Of a stretch of DNA of 64,000 nucleotides, positions 38,229 through 51,832 are shown one piece after another. The position numbers and the translations under genes are program-made. The notes beneath the pieces are model-generated. The model was not told the origin of the DNA. It saw only the letters and a program-made list of their open reading frames with translations, and searched no databases. Each line of letters opens with the position of its first letter. The stretch's first letter is position 1. The stretch covers positions 62,001 through 126,000 of the forward strand of contig NZ_LQGV01000002.1 in assembly GCF_001620065.1 (NCBI RefSeq). The letters run 5' to 3'. The stretch is from Microbacterium sp. TNHR37B (GTDB lineage: Bacteria > Actinomycetota > Actinomycetes > Actinomycetales > Microbacteriaceae).

Positions 38229-38657
38229 TCAGCGCGACGCCGCCCCGGGGTCGGGATGGCCGAGCACCCGCCATGCCTGGTACCGGACCCGCTCGTACGG
38301 GTCCGATGTGCACGTCTCCACCGCTCCCCGGGGATCGTCGATCCCGTGGCTGGCGATGACCTTCAACGCCATCTCCCTCACCCGCCACGCGTCGTCGGAC
38401 AGTGCGTCGAGCACGATCTCCGGGTGGGCGGGAGGGCCGATGTGGAGCAGGCCGCGCGCCCCCCACACGCGGCGCCACGTCGCCGGCCATCCGATCGTCC
38501 CGCCGAGCCAGGAGATGTCGGGCCACGCCGGGTCATCGTCGCCGGCGGAACCGCTCAGGAGCGCTTCGCACCAGGCGACGATCCGGTCGCGTCCGAAGAG
38601 CTCGCAGGCGGTGAGCACTCGATCCTTGGGCCGGCCCCCCGGGGCGGGGAGGGTCAT
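38229..38657 (-). CDS. HEAT-repeat-like small protein
   Basis: A 142-residue protein with three or four helical repeats: DAWRVREMALKVIASHGIDD and PYERVRYQAWRVLGHPD resemble HEAT repeats. There is no signal peptide. The ATG at 38657 overlaps the stop of the CoA-transferase gene by four bases, so the two form a minus-strand operon. It is probably a protein-interaction scaffold; the partner is unknown. Confidence 0.75.
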   Translation of the reverse strand: MTLPAPGGRPKDRVLTACELFGRDRIVAWCEALLSGSAGDDDPAWPDISWLGGTIGWPATWRRVWGARGLLHIGPPAHPEIVLDALSDDAWRVREMALKVIASHGIDDPRGAVETCTSDPYERVRYQAWRVLGHPDPGAASR

Positions 38658-39931
38658 CGGACGCTCCCCGGACGGCGATGCTCGCTGGTCCATTGGGCAC
38701 GGTCGCGTCCCCAGGGACGCGGTGCGCGAAAGCGGGCGCCGGGGAAGGCGGGGGCCGCGGTGGTGAGCGAGACGCCGTCGACGGCGAACGACTGCAGATG
38801 TCCCGTCGCGTCGATCGGAGGGGCCGTCGATGCGCCGGGCGGCCGGGGGAGGCCGAGCAGCTCCGCGGCGATCCGGCGCAGGTTCGTGCTCGCGAGCCAG
38901 GATCCGCCCTCGACCGCTCGACGGTGCAGGAGTTCGAGGGCAGCCGCCGCGAGCAGATACCCCGCGCTGTGATCGAGGGCCTGGGCGGGGAGCGCTCCAG
39001 GGCGATCGCCGTCCTGCGACTCCTCCCACGCGATGCCCGAGTCGGCCTGCACCAGACTGTCGAACCCTCGGCGGGTGGGATCTGGCCACGCGGTGAGTTG
39101 GAGCACGATGATTCCGGGGCGGCGCGGGGCAAGGGATGCCGCGGACACACCCCGCCGCTCCAGCCCGTCGGAGCGGTAGCCCAGCACGACGACGTCGGCG
39201 GATGCGAGGAGCGCATCGAAGGTGGCGCGGTCGGCACCGCCGCCGAGGTCGAGGAGCGCCGATCGCTTCCCGTGCCCGGTGTCGAGGTGCTGCCAGGGGA
39301 GCTCCGGAAGATGCGGTGGGTCGATCCGGACGACGCCGGCTCCCCACAGCGCCAGGGTCCGGCTCGCCACCGGCCCGGCAATCACCCGCGTGAGGTCGAG
39401 CACCCGCGTGCCGGCCAGCGGGCGCTCCTCATCCGAAGACGGGACAGGTCGAGCCGGCGCGTCCGCGAGGCGGGTGGTCTCCACGAGGGCACGCGCGCGC
39501 AACTCCTCGTCGACGGCGGGATCCGCGGGCCGGACCGTGACGCAGAGACCGCCGCGAGCCGTCACGCTGGCGGCGATGCGCTCTGCCGGCCGCCTCGCCA
39601 GCTCTGCCCGCACGCGCTCGAGCTCGTCGGCACCGGCGGGGAGCTGGAGAGCAGACAGGAGCGCCCGGCGGTGGTGCGGGTAGTTGGCATGAGTGCGCAC
39701 CCAACCATCCGCCGCACGGAAGAAGCCGGAGAGGGGAGCGAAGGCGCGGGGCATGGATCCGTCGACGCGAAGCCAGCGCTCGCTCGTGTAGGCAACGGCG
39801 ACGGCCATCGGATCCAGAGGGCGCGCCCGTGTTCCCACGAGGGAGGCCCGTGCGTCTTCGGCCGCGGTCACGGCGGTCCAGGCGAGGGAGGCGACGTCGG
39901 TGCTGGCGGCGAGAGGAACGGGATCGGGCAT
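38654..39931 (-). CDS. CaiB/BaiF family (class III) CoA-transferase
   Basis: A 425-residue protein of the family III CoA-transferases, which move CoA between acyl groups through an enzyme-bound anhydride. Motifs include LAGTRVLDLTRVIAGPVASRTLALWGAGVVRI, ALLDL, and SLVQADSGIAWEESQDGD. The N-terminal 165 residues form a second, diverged half and the core lies C-terminal. The start ATG follows a TAGCGT hexamer by six bases. No carnitine, oxalate or bile-acid genes are near, so the substrate is unknown. Confidence 0.85.
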   Translation of the reverse strand: MPDPVPLAASTDVASLAWTAVTAAEDARASLVGTRARPLDPMAVAVAYTSERWLRVDGSMPRAFAPLSGFFRAADGWVRTHANYPHHRRALLSALQLPAGADELERVRAELARRPAERIAASVTARGGLCVTVRPADPAVDEELRARALVETTRLADAPARPVPSSDEERPLAGTRVLDLTRVIAGPVASRTLALWGAGVVRIDPPHLPELPWQHLDTGHGKRSALLDLGGGADRATFDALLASADVVVLGYRSDGLERRGVSAASLAPRRPGIIVLQLTAWPDPTRRGFDSLVQADSGIAWEESQDGDRPGALPAQALDHSAGYLLAAAALELLHRRAVEGGSWLASTNLRRIAAELLGLPRPPGASTAPPIDATGHLQSFAVDGVSLTTAAPAFPGARFRAPRPWGRDRAQWTSEHRRPGSVR

Positions 39932-39937
39932 GGGGGC

Positions 39938-39943
39938 ACGCTA
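39938..39943 (-). promoter_or_regulatory. -10 element of the CoA-transferase operon
   Basis: TAGCGT (minus strand) ends six bases before the ATG at 39931. Confidence 0.45.
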
Positions 39944-40262
39944 CGCCGGGGCCCCGCGGTGCGCGACCCCGTGCCGCGATGCCGGGCCGCAAGCCCCGGA
40001 ATCACGGGGCTCGTGGCCGCGACACGCCCGGGATGCAGGCCCGATTTGCCGAAGGGCCAGAACCCACGTAACTTATTACTTGTTCGCCCCACAGGGAAGA
40101 GCGAGAAGGCCGGAAGGCCTCGCCCCCTCAAGCGGAGAACCACCTCCACCCCACACACCTCCTACTGGAGGAACCAGGGCCTTAGGGTCTAGGATGGAGT
40201 GTCCACCTCGTGGACCGCGGTCGTCGACTGCTCCGAGGATCTGAAGATCCCGGCGAGTCGAT
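39944..40262. other. Non-coding upstream region of the rrn operon
   Basis: About 320 bp with no credible gene. It has a 7-bp hairpin AGCCCCG-GAATCA-CGGGGCT (39992-40011) and an extra TAGGAT -10-like hexamer at 40190-40195 that could be an upstream rrn promoter. Small open frames here have no family features. Confidence 0.6.
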
Positions 40263-40290
40263 TTGACAGACGGAACGAGATGGATAAGAT
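40263..40290 (+). promoter_or_regulatory. rrn promoter
   Basis: TTGACA (40263-40268), 16 bp, TAAGAT (40285-40290), the strongest sigma-70-like promoter in the region. The transcript leader (about 40297-40532) contains GAGAACTCAACAGCGTGC, typical of actinobacterial rRNA leaders, and repeats used in antitermination and 16S processing. Confidence 0.75.
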
Positions 40291-40532
40291 AGAGAAGTTG
40301 CCCTGCGGGGGAGGCTGAGAGGCCGAACAGCAGGAGCATCCGATCCTTGAGAACTCAACAGCGTGCACTTGTCAAATGCCAAAAAACCTCGATTCAGCTT
40401 CGGCTGAATGAGATTCCTTTGGATCAAAGTCCGGCACTCCGGTGCCGGCAACGGATAGTCAGCAATGACATCCCTTTGGTCAGATCAAACTCGCTGCTCC
40501 GGTCATTTTCCGGCTGGTCGCAGCAACATTTC

Positions 40533-45582
<5,050 letters not shown>

Positions 45583-45679
45583 CACCGTTTTGGTGCTTGC
45601 GTCCACTGAGTGGTTCTCGATGTACGGTCGAGAACCGCATGACAATGACATTGTTGTGCAGACTGAAACATCAATAGTG

Positions 45680-45797
45680 TTTCGGCGGCCATAGCGTGAG
45701 GGAAACGCCCGGTTACATTCCGAACCCGGAAGCTAAGCCTCACAGCGCCGATGGTACTGCAGGGGGGACCCTGTGGGAGAGTAGGACACCGCCGGAC
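45680..45797 (+). rRNA. rrf: 5S ribosomal RNA
   Basis: About 118 nt. TTCGGCGGCCATAGCG pairs with the 3' CACCGCCGGA, and CATTCCGAACCCGGAAGCTAA is the conserved loop. It closes the rrn operon. Confidence 0.95.
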
Positions 45798-45806
45798 TTC
45801 TTTCGT

Positions 45807-45843
45807 GAAATGGCCACCCAGAGTTGGGTGGCCATTTCTCGTT
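45807..45843 (+). terminator. rrn terminator
   Basis: Perfect 14-bp inverted repeat GAAATGGCCACCCA / TGGGTGGCCATTTC with a GAGT loop, followed by TCGTT. It is the best intrinsic-type terminator in the window. Confidence 0.9.
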
Positions 45844-45868
45844 AACGGACTCGGGAAGGGATGCCGTC

Positions 45869-47188
45869 ATGGCAGCAGACGACGAACGACCTCGTGGAGC
45901 GGGGAGGCCGCGCTATGCGGCGTCGAACTCTGGTTCCCGTCGTCCCCGCCCTGGCGATGATGGTGCCGGCTCCCGGCGTCCGCGTCGCGAGGGTGACTCG
46001 GCCCGCTCTGCAGGAGATCGCCGCGAGCGATCCTCCGGTGATGCCGGCGCGAAGCGTTTCCCCGGAGACCGCGAGGGCGGTCGAACCCGTAAGCCGCCGT
46101 GTGAGGGCGAGCGGAAGCCGTTCACGCCGCGCGATGGTGAGCGTAAGTCGTTCGCTCCGCGTGAGGGCGAGCGTCAGCGGTTCACGCCGAGGAACGATGA
46201 GCGTTCCTCTCGTCCCGCGCGCGACGGCGATCGCTCGGCCCGGCCTTTCCGGGAGGGCGGGCGTCCCGGGTCAGGCGCCCATGAAGGCGCCCGCCGTGCG
46301 ACCGATCGTGGCGGCCGTCCCGTCCGGGCCGGGGGAGAACGTGGCGGCTTCCGTTCGACGGGATCCGCCGAGAGGCGTTCATCGCGACCGCCCCAGGCAG
46401 ACGATCGCCGGCGCGAGCGCGGTCCGGAGGTTCCTCCAGAGGTCACCGGACGCGACCTTCACGGCGCCGCGCGAAACGAGCTGAAGACCCTCAGCAAGGA
46501 GAATGCCGAAGAAGTCGCACGCCATCTCGCGATGGCCGCTCGGCTGATCGATGAAGACCCCGCACTCGCTCACGAGCACGCCCTTGCCGCCTCGCGTCGT
46601 GCGGGGAGAATCGCGGTGGTGCGCGAGACGGTAGCGATCACCGCGTACGCGAACGAAGAATTCGCGCTCGCGTTGCGGGAGCTGCGCACGTACCGCCGGA
46701 TCTCCGGACGCGACGATCAGATCGCGCTCATGGTCGACAGCGAACGTGGGGTCGGTCGTCCGGACCGTGCACTCGAAGTCGGTCGCGCCGTCGACCGTGC
46801 GGTGTTGCCCGTCGATGTCCGGGTCGAGTTGGCGATCGCCATGTCCGGTGCACGTCTGGACCTCGGTCAGACGGCGCGCGCCCTGCAGGAGCTGGACATC
46901 CCCGAGCTCAACCCTGACAAGGCGTTCTCCTGGAGCCCCGCGCTGTTCGCCGCGCGCGCGACGGTGCTCGAAGAACTGGGCCGCGAGGAGGAAGCGGCGC
47001 AGTGGCGCCGCCGTGCGGACATCGCCGCCGAGGCGCTCGGAATGGGTGACGCGGACTTCGAGGTGCTCGAAGTCGATGAGATCGAAGAGATCGACCTCCC
47101 CGAAGAGTCCGACCCGCACGAGCAGATCGACGCGGCCGACGGCAGCGTCGACGACACCGCGGAGGACGGCTCGGAGGAGATCCGCTGA
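45869..47188 (+). CDS. TPR-like protein with disordered Arg-rich repeat N-terminus
   Basis: A 439-residue protein. Residues 1-205 are low-complexity and strongly basic. From about residue 79 they include tandem 10-residue units (EGERKPFTPR, DGERKSFAPR, EGERQRFTPR, NDERSSRPAR, DGDRSARPFR) encoded by 30-bp repeats at 46103-46252. The C-terminal half is helical and TPR-like (RNELKTLSKENAEEVARHLA, then pairs of helices to about 400), with an acidic tail. Its place before the HAD gene and tlyA matches Rv1691. The charged head suggests RNA or ribosome contact, but this is unproven. It lies directly after the rrn operon. Confidence 0.82.
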   Translation: MAADDERPRGAGRPRYAASNSGSRRPRPGDDGAGSRRPRREGDSARSAGDRRERSSGDAGAKRFPGDREGGRTRKPPCEGERKPFTPRDGERKSFAPREGERQRFTPRNDERSSRPARDGDRSARPFREGGRPGSGAHEGARRATDRGGRPVRAGGERGGFRSTGSAERRSSRPPQADDRRRERGPEVPPEVTGRDLHGAARNELKTLSKENAEEVARHLAMAARLIDEDPALAHEHALAASRRAGRIAVVRETVAITAYANEEFALALRELRTYRRISGRDDQIALMVDSERGVGRPDRALEVGRAVDRAVLPVDVRVELAIAMSGARLDLGQTARALQELDIPELNPDKAFSWSPALFAARATVLEELGREEEAAQWRRRADIAAEALGMGDADFEVLEVDEIEEIDLPEESDPHEQIDAADGSVDDTAEDGSEEIR

Positions 47189-48225
47189 TGGCGTTGTTCT
47201 CCCGTCGATCCCCGGCCGCCACGCCGCTCGACGACGTCGACCTCGTGCTGGCCGACCTCGATGGGGTCGTGTACGCCGGACCCCACGCGCTGCCTTATGC
47301 GGTGGACAGCCTCAATCGGTCCGCGCAGTCCCGGCGACTGGCCTTCATCACCAACAACGCCTCGCGCCGCGACGCGGTGGTCGCCGCGCATCTTCGTGAA
47401 CTCGGTCTTCGCACCGAACCCGGCGACGTCGTCACGAGCCCCCAAGCGGCGGTACGGCTGCTGCGTGAGCGCGTCACACCGGGCGCCCGGATCCTCGTCA
47501 TCGGCGGGGACGGCCTGACCTATGAGGTGGAGAAGGCCGGCTTCGTCGTCGTCCGCAGCGCCGACGATGCGCCGGCGGCGGTCGTCCAGGGTTTCGCGCC
47601 CGAGCTCGGCTGGGCCGACCTCGCCGAAGCGGCCTACGCGCTCGCCCTCCCCGAGGAGGAGGGCGGGATCCCGTGGATCGCCACGAACACGGACTGGACC
47701 ATTCCGCAGGCGCGGGGCATCGCCCCGGGAAACGGCACGCTCGTCTCTGCCGTGCATACGGCTGTCGGCCGCTTGGCGACGGTTGCCGGTAAGCCGGAGA
47801 CGCCGATCTTCGAGGAAGCCGTGGCCCGTTTCGGCGCGGAGCGTCCGCTGTTCATCGGCGACCGGCTCGACACCGACATCGCCGGTGCCCAGGCATCCGG
47901 CATCCGGTCTGCCCTCGTGCTCACCGGTATCGATCGACCCAAGCACGTCTTGGCCGCACCGACCTCTTCGCGGCCCGACTACATCCTCGGCGATCTGCGG
48001 GAACTGCACGAGCCGTATCCGGAGGTCACGACGGCCGGTGATGTCACGACGGTCGGCGGCGCGAGAGTCCAGGTCGACGGTGCGGATGTGCGGATCCTCG
48101 AGGAGGGCGACCGTCCGATCGACCTCGTTCGCGCCGGCGCCGCGGCGATCTGGTCGACGGGGCGTGCGATCTACGGCTTCCGCGTTCCCGAGCGGCTCTA
48201 CGCCGATCCCTTCCATCGTCCGTGA
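47188..48225 (+). CDS. HAD-IIA family phosphatase
   Basis: A 345-residue NagD/PGP-type hydrolase. The motif 1 nucleophile is in LVLADLDGVVYAG, motif 2 in FITNNAS, and motif 3/4 in FIGDRLDTDIAGA. A cap domain lies between. In Mycobacterium tuberculosis the syntenic Rv1692 dephosphorylates glycerol 3-phosphate, so a similar phosphatase role is likely. The ATG overlaps the stop of the TPR gene (TGATG). Confidence 0.9.
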   Translation: MALFSRRSPAATPLDDVDLVLADLDGVVYAGPHALPYAVDSLNRSAQSRRLAFITNNASRRDAVVAAHLRELGLRTEPGDVVTSPQAAVRLLRERVTPGARILVIGGDGLTYEVEKAGFVVVRSADDAPAAVVQGFAPELGWADLAEAAYALALPEEEGGIPWIATNTDWTIPQARGIAPGNGTLVSAVHTAVGRLATVAGKPETPIFEEAVARFGAERPLFIGDRLDTDIAGAQASGIRSALVLTGIDRPKHVLAAPTSSRPDYILGDLRELHEPYPEVTTAGDVTTVGGARVQVDGADVRILEEGDRPIDLVRAGAAAIWSTGRAIYGFRVPERLYADPFHRP

Positions 48226-48235
48226 GGTCGGCGCG

Positions 48236-48241
48236 TATCGT
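48236..48241 (+). promoter_or_regulatory. -10 element of the small-protein/tlyA operon
   Basis: TATCGT ends six bases before the ATG at 48248. GGAGGC between them could also be a ribosome binding site. Confidence 0.4.
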
Positions 48242-48247
48242 GGAGGC

Positions 48248-48412
48248 ATGTCCATGGATACCGCCGGGAGCGACGAGCGCCGCGAAGACCTGCTGTCCAC
48301 GCTCGAGGTGATCGAAGGGCAGCCGCTCGCCGAGAGAGCGGCCGCCTACGCCGCTCTGCACGACGAGCTCGCGCGCCGGCTGGAGTCCGGGCCTCGCGAC
48401 CTGCACGCATGA
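48248..48412 (+). CDS. Small conserved protein upstream of tlyA
   Basis: A 54-residue protein with an acidic helix (DERREDLLSTLEVIEGQPLAERAAAYAALHDELARRLE). It has no membrane segment or cysteine. A small gene sits in this position in M. tuberculosis (Rv1693), which supports it being real. The stop codon overlaps the tlyA start (ATGA), suggesting translational coupling. The function is unknown. Confidence 0.75.
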   Translation: MSMDTAGSDERREDLLSTLEVIEGQPLAERAAAYAALHDELARRLESGPRDLHA

Positions 48413-49218
48413 CGTCCCGGCTCGACGCGGCGATCGCGGCCCGTGGTCTCGCGCGCTCGCGCACTCATGCGGCGCACCTCATCGACGCAGGGCTCGTCAC
48501 GGTGGACGGCGTCGGGATCGTCAAGGCCTCGGCGCGGGTGCCCGACGACGCGGAGATCGTGGTCGCCGCCGCCGACCATTACGTCAGCCGGGCCGCGCAC
48601 AAGCTCATCGCGGCACTCGACGCCTTCCCCATCGACGTCGCCGATCGCTGTGCGCTGGACATGGGAGCCTCGACGGGCGGATTCACGCAGGTGCTCCGCG
48701 AACGCGGTGCGCGTCCCGTCCTCGCTGTCGACGTCGGACACGGTCAGTTGGCGGCCGAGATCGCCGGCGACCCGGAGGTCGTGGCGGTGGAGGGCTTCAA
48801 CGTGCGCCACATGACGCCCCGCACGCTGCACGAGGCCACCGGGATCCCCGATGCCCCCGGCGTCGTGACGGGTGACCTGTCCTTCATCTCGCTCACCCAC
48901 GTCCTCTCGCCCGTACGGGAGGTCCTGGCCGACGGCGGGGATGTCGTGCTCCTCATCAAGCCGCAGTTCGAGGTGGGGCGCACGGGCGTCCGCGAGGGGC
49001 TGGTCACCGATCCAGGGCGGCGCGCCGACGCGGTCGCCGGCGTCCTGTGGTCCGCGTGGGACGCAGGGCTGGCGACGCACGGAGTGATCTCCTCTCCCCT
49101 CGTCGGCACGCACGGGAATGCGGAATACCTCGCTCACCTGCGTGTGAGGCGCGCCGACCACGACGGCGGCAATCCGACAGAATGGTTGAGCACCGTGAAC
49201 CGACTGGCGGGAGCCTGA
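48409..49218 (+). CDS. tlyA: TlyA family rRNA (cytidine-2'-O)-methyltransferase
   Basis: It 2'-O-methylates cytidines in 16S and 23S rRNA in mycobacteria, where its loss gives capreomycin resistance. The 269-residue protein has an N-terminal S4 domain (SRLDAAIAARGLARSRTHAAHLI) and a Rossmann FtsJ-type domain with the SAM motif ALDMGASTGGFTQVL. The motifs GDLSFISL and LIKPQFEVGR follow. It overlaps the small gene upstream and nadK downstream. Confidence 0.93.
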   Translation: MTSRLDAAIAARGLARSRTHAAHLIDAGLVTVDGVGIVKASARVPDDAEIVVAAADHYVSRAAHKLIAALDAFPIDVADRCALDMGASTGGFTQVLRERGARPVLAVDVGHGQLAAEIAGDPEVVAVEGFNVRHMTPRTLHEATGIPDAPGVVTGDLSFISLTHVLSPVREVLADGGDVVLLIKPQFEVGRTGVREGLVTDPGRRADAVAGVLWSAWDAGLATHGVISSPLVGTHGNAEYLAHLRVRRADHDGGNPTEWLSTVNRLAGA

Positions 49219-50141
49219 TGACCACTCGCGAGATCCTCGTCGTCGCCCACGCGCAACGGGCGGACACCATCGCCGCTGCCGCACGCGTCATCGGTGCCCT
49301 CACGTCCGCGGGCGCCCGGGCGGTCCTGCCCGGAGACGACGACGCGCTGATCGATGCGCTCTCCGGCGTGGGCGAGTTCGCGGTCCTCGGCCGTGACGTC
49401 GCGGTGGACCAGATCGAACTGGCGATCGTCCTCGGGGGAGACGGCACGATCCTGCGGGCCGCGGAGATCGTGCGCGAGGGCAGCGCCCCCGTGCTCGGCA
49501 TCAACATGGGCCACGTCGGGTTCCTCGCCGAGATCGAGGCCGACGACATCGACGACGCGATGAGGCGCGTCATCGCACGCGACTACGACGTCGAGGAGCG
49601 AATGGCGCTCTCGGTACGGATCAAGGACGCGACCGGCGCCGTGATCTACGAGACGTGGGCGCTGAACGAGGCGACGGTCGAGAAGGCGTCTCGGGAACGG
49701 ATGATGGAAGTGGTCATCGAGGTGGACGGCAGGCCGCTGTCGACCTTCGGGTGCGACGGCATGGTCGTGGCCACCCCGACGGGGTCCACCGCGTACAACT
49801 TCTCCGCGGGGGGACCCGTGATCTGGCCCACCGTCGAAGCGATCGCGGTGGTTCCGCTCTCCGCGCACGCCCTCTTCGCCCGGCCGCTCGTCGTCGGGCC
49901 CGAGGCCTCGGTTGCGATCGAGGTGCTCGAGCGCACGTACGGCACCGGCATTCTCTGGTGCGACGGGCGACGGTCCCACGACCTGCCGCCGGGGGCGCGG
50001 GTCGTCGTGCGTCGTTCGCCGACGCCGGTACGGCTCGCGCGCCTGCACCCCGCGCCCTTCACCGATCGGCTCGTCCGGAAGTTCCGTCTTCCGGTGGCCG
50101 GGTGGCGAGGCCCGGCGGGCGCGGTGGCGGAGACGCCGTGA
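49218..50141 (+). CDS. nadK: NAD kinase
   Basis: It phosphorylates NAD to NADP. The 307-residue protein has the GGDG motif in IVLGGDGTILRAAE, then NMGHVGFLAEIE, and the ligand-binding TPTGSTAYNFSAGGPV. The ATG lies on the tlyA stop (TGATG). The longer frame back to 49047 runs in tlyA. The gene order tlyA-nadK-recN is conserved in actinobacteria. Confidence 0.95.
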   Translation: MTTREILVVAHAQRADTIAAAARVIGALTSAGARAVLPGDDDALIDALSGVGEFAVLGRDVAVDQIELAIVLGGDGTILRAAEIVREGSAPVLGINMGHVGFLAEIEADDIDDAMRRVIARDYDVEERMALSVRIKDATGAVIYETWALNEATVEKASRERMMEVVIEVDGRPLSTFGCDGMVVATPTGSTAYNFSAGGPVIWPTVEAIAVVPLSAHALFARPLVVGPEASVAIEVLERTYGTGILWCDGRRSHDLPPGARVVVRRSPTPVRLARLHPAPFTDRLVRKFRLPVAGWRGPAGAVAETP

Positions 50142-51832
50142 TCGAGCAGATGGTGCTGCGCGACCTCGGGGTGATCGCGCAGGCGACGCTTCCGATGGGT
50201 CCCGGGTTCACGGCGATCACCGGGGAGACCGGCGCGGGCAAGACGATGGTCGTCACGGGTCTCGGGCTCCTCCTCGGGCAGCGTGCCGACTCCGGTGCGG
50301 TGCGCTCGGGAGCGGCGCAGGCCTCGGTGGAAGGCGTCTGGATCGTGCCGGAGGACGGTGCCGTCGCCGAGCGCGTACGAGAAGCAGGCGGCGATGTGGA
50401 ACCGGTCGGTGGCGGTGAGGCCGAGTTGTATCTCGGGCGCACCGTCTCGAGCGAAGGACGAGGGCGCGCCACGGTGGGCGGCCGCACGGCCCCCGCGGGG
50501 GTGCTCGCCGATCTCGCCGACCGCCTCGTCGTCGTCCACGGTCAATCCGACCAGCTGCGGCTGCGGAGTGCGGCCGCGCAGCGCGACGCGCTCGATCGCT
50601 TCGCCGGCGCGCCCGTTGCCGATGCCCTCGCGCGCTACCGCACCGAGTGGGACCACGCGCGGGACCTTCGCGACGAGCTCGACCAGCTGGTGGCGGCCCG
50701 TGACTCTCGCGCCCGCGAGGCGGAGGAGCTCCGCGAGGCGCTGGAGGAGATCGAGCGGATCGACCCGCAGCCCGGTGAGGATCGCGACGTCGCCCAGCGG
50801 GCGGAACGACTCGCCAACGCCGAGGAGCTCCGCATCGCGGCTGCCGGCGCCCACGCGGCGTTGTCGAGCGACGACGACCACCCCGACGCCGTGGCCCTCA
50901 TCGCGGAGGCCCGTCGCGCGCTCGAGCGCGCCGCGCACGCCGACGAGAGGCTCGCCGCCATCGCCGAGGCGGTCGGAGAGGTCGGATACCGCGTCGCTGA
51001 CGTCGCCGGCGACCTCAGCGCCTACCTCGCCGATCTCGACGAGACCGGTCCGCACGAACTCGCCCTCCTCGAAGAGCGCCGCGCCGCGCTCACCGCGCTC
51101 ACCCGCCGGCACGGCGACCTCGACGCCGTCGTGGCGCTCCGCGAGACCGGAGCGGCACGGCTCCTGGAACTGGACGACGACGGCGAACGCGTCGCGCGGC
51201 TCACCCGAGAGACCGAGGCCGCGGCCGAACGGCTCGATGCCGCCGCCGCCGCGCTGACGCGCGAGCGGACGACCGCCGGTACGCGCCTGGCGGCCGCGGT
51301 GACCGCGGAGCTTCGCCACCTGGCGATGCCCGATGCCGCGGTCACCGTGAGTGTCGAGCCCGGGGCGGAGTCCGCCGCCGGCCGCGACGAGGTCACGCTC
51401 CTGCTCGCCCCGCACCCGGGCGCCGAGCCGCGTCCGGTCTCCCGGGGCGCGTCGGGGGGCGAGCTCAGCCGGGTCATGCTCGCGATCGAGGTCGTGATCG
51501 CCCAGACCGATCCCGTGCCCACCTTCGTCTTCGACGAGGTGGACGCCGGGATCGGCGGCGGAGCGGCGATCGAGGTCGGCCGTCGCCTCGCTCAACTGGC
51601 CCGGACGAGTCAGGTGATCGCAGTGACCCACCTCGCACAGGTCGCCGCCTTCGCCAACAACCACCTGACGGTGGTCAAGGGCAATGACGGTTCGGTCACC
51701 TCGTCCGACGTCCGCCGTATCGACGGCCCCGAGCGGGAGGCGGAGATGGCGCGGCTCTTGTCGGGCATGACGGACTCCACCGCCGCGCTCGACCACGCTC
51801 GAGAACTGCTCGCTCTCGGGAAGGGGCAGTGA
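50138..51832 (+). CDS. recN: DNA repair protein RecN
   Basis: An SMC-like ATPase for double-strand break repair. The 564-residue protein has an N-terminal Walker A (GETGAGKTM) and a long coiled coil (about 185-400). The C-terminal head has SRGASGGELSRVMLAIE (signature) and Walker B TFVFDEVDAGIGGGAA. recN is a usual SOS target, but the start lies inside nadK and I see no LexA box directly upstream. It overlaps the next gene by four bases. Confidence 0.94.
   Translation: MIEQMVLRDLGVIAQATLPMGPGFTAITGETGAGKTMVVTGLGLLLGQRADSGAVRSGAAQASVEGVWIVPEDGAVAERVREAGGDVEPVGGGEAELYLGRTVSSEGRGRATVGGRTAPAGVLADLADRLVVVHGQSDQLRLRSAAAQRDALDRFAGAPVADALARYRTEWDHARDLRDELDQLVAARDSRAREAEELREALEEIERIDPQPGEDRDVAQRAERLANAEELRIAAAGAHAALSSDDDHPDAVALIAEARRALERAAHADERLAAIAEAVGEVGYRVADVAGDLSAYLADLDETGPHELALLEERRAALTALTRRHGDLDAVVALRETGAARLLELDDDGERVARLTRETEAAAERLDAAAAALTRERTTAGTRLAAAVTAELRHLAMPDAAVTVSVEPGAESAAGRDEVTLLLAPHPGAEPRPVSRGASGGELSRVMLAIEVVIAQTDPVPTFVFDEVDAGIGGGAAIEVGRRLAQLARTSQVIAVTHLAQVAAFANNHLTVVKGNDGSVTSSDVRRIDGPEREAEMARLLSGMTDSTAALDHARELLALGKGQ

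Noticed and set aside
45861..46484. 207-codon plus frame at the start of the TPR gene
   Set aside because: A second frame of the Arg-rich repeats; the TPR frame continues into a conserved domain and this one does not.
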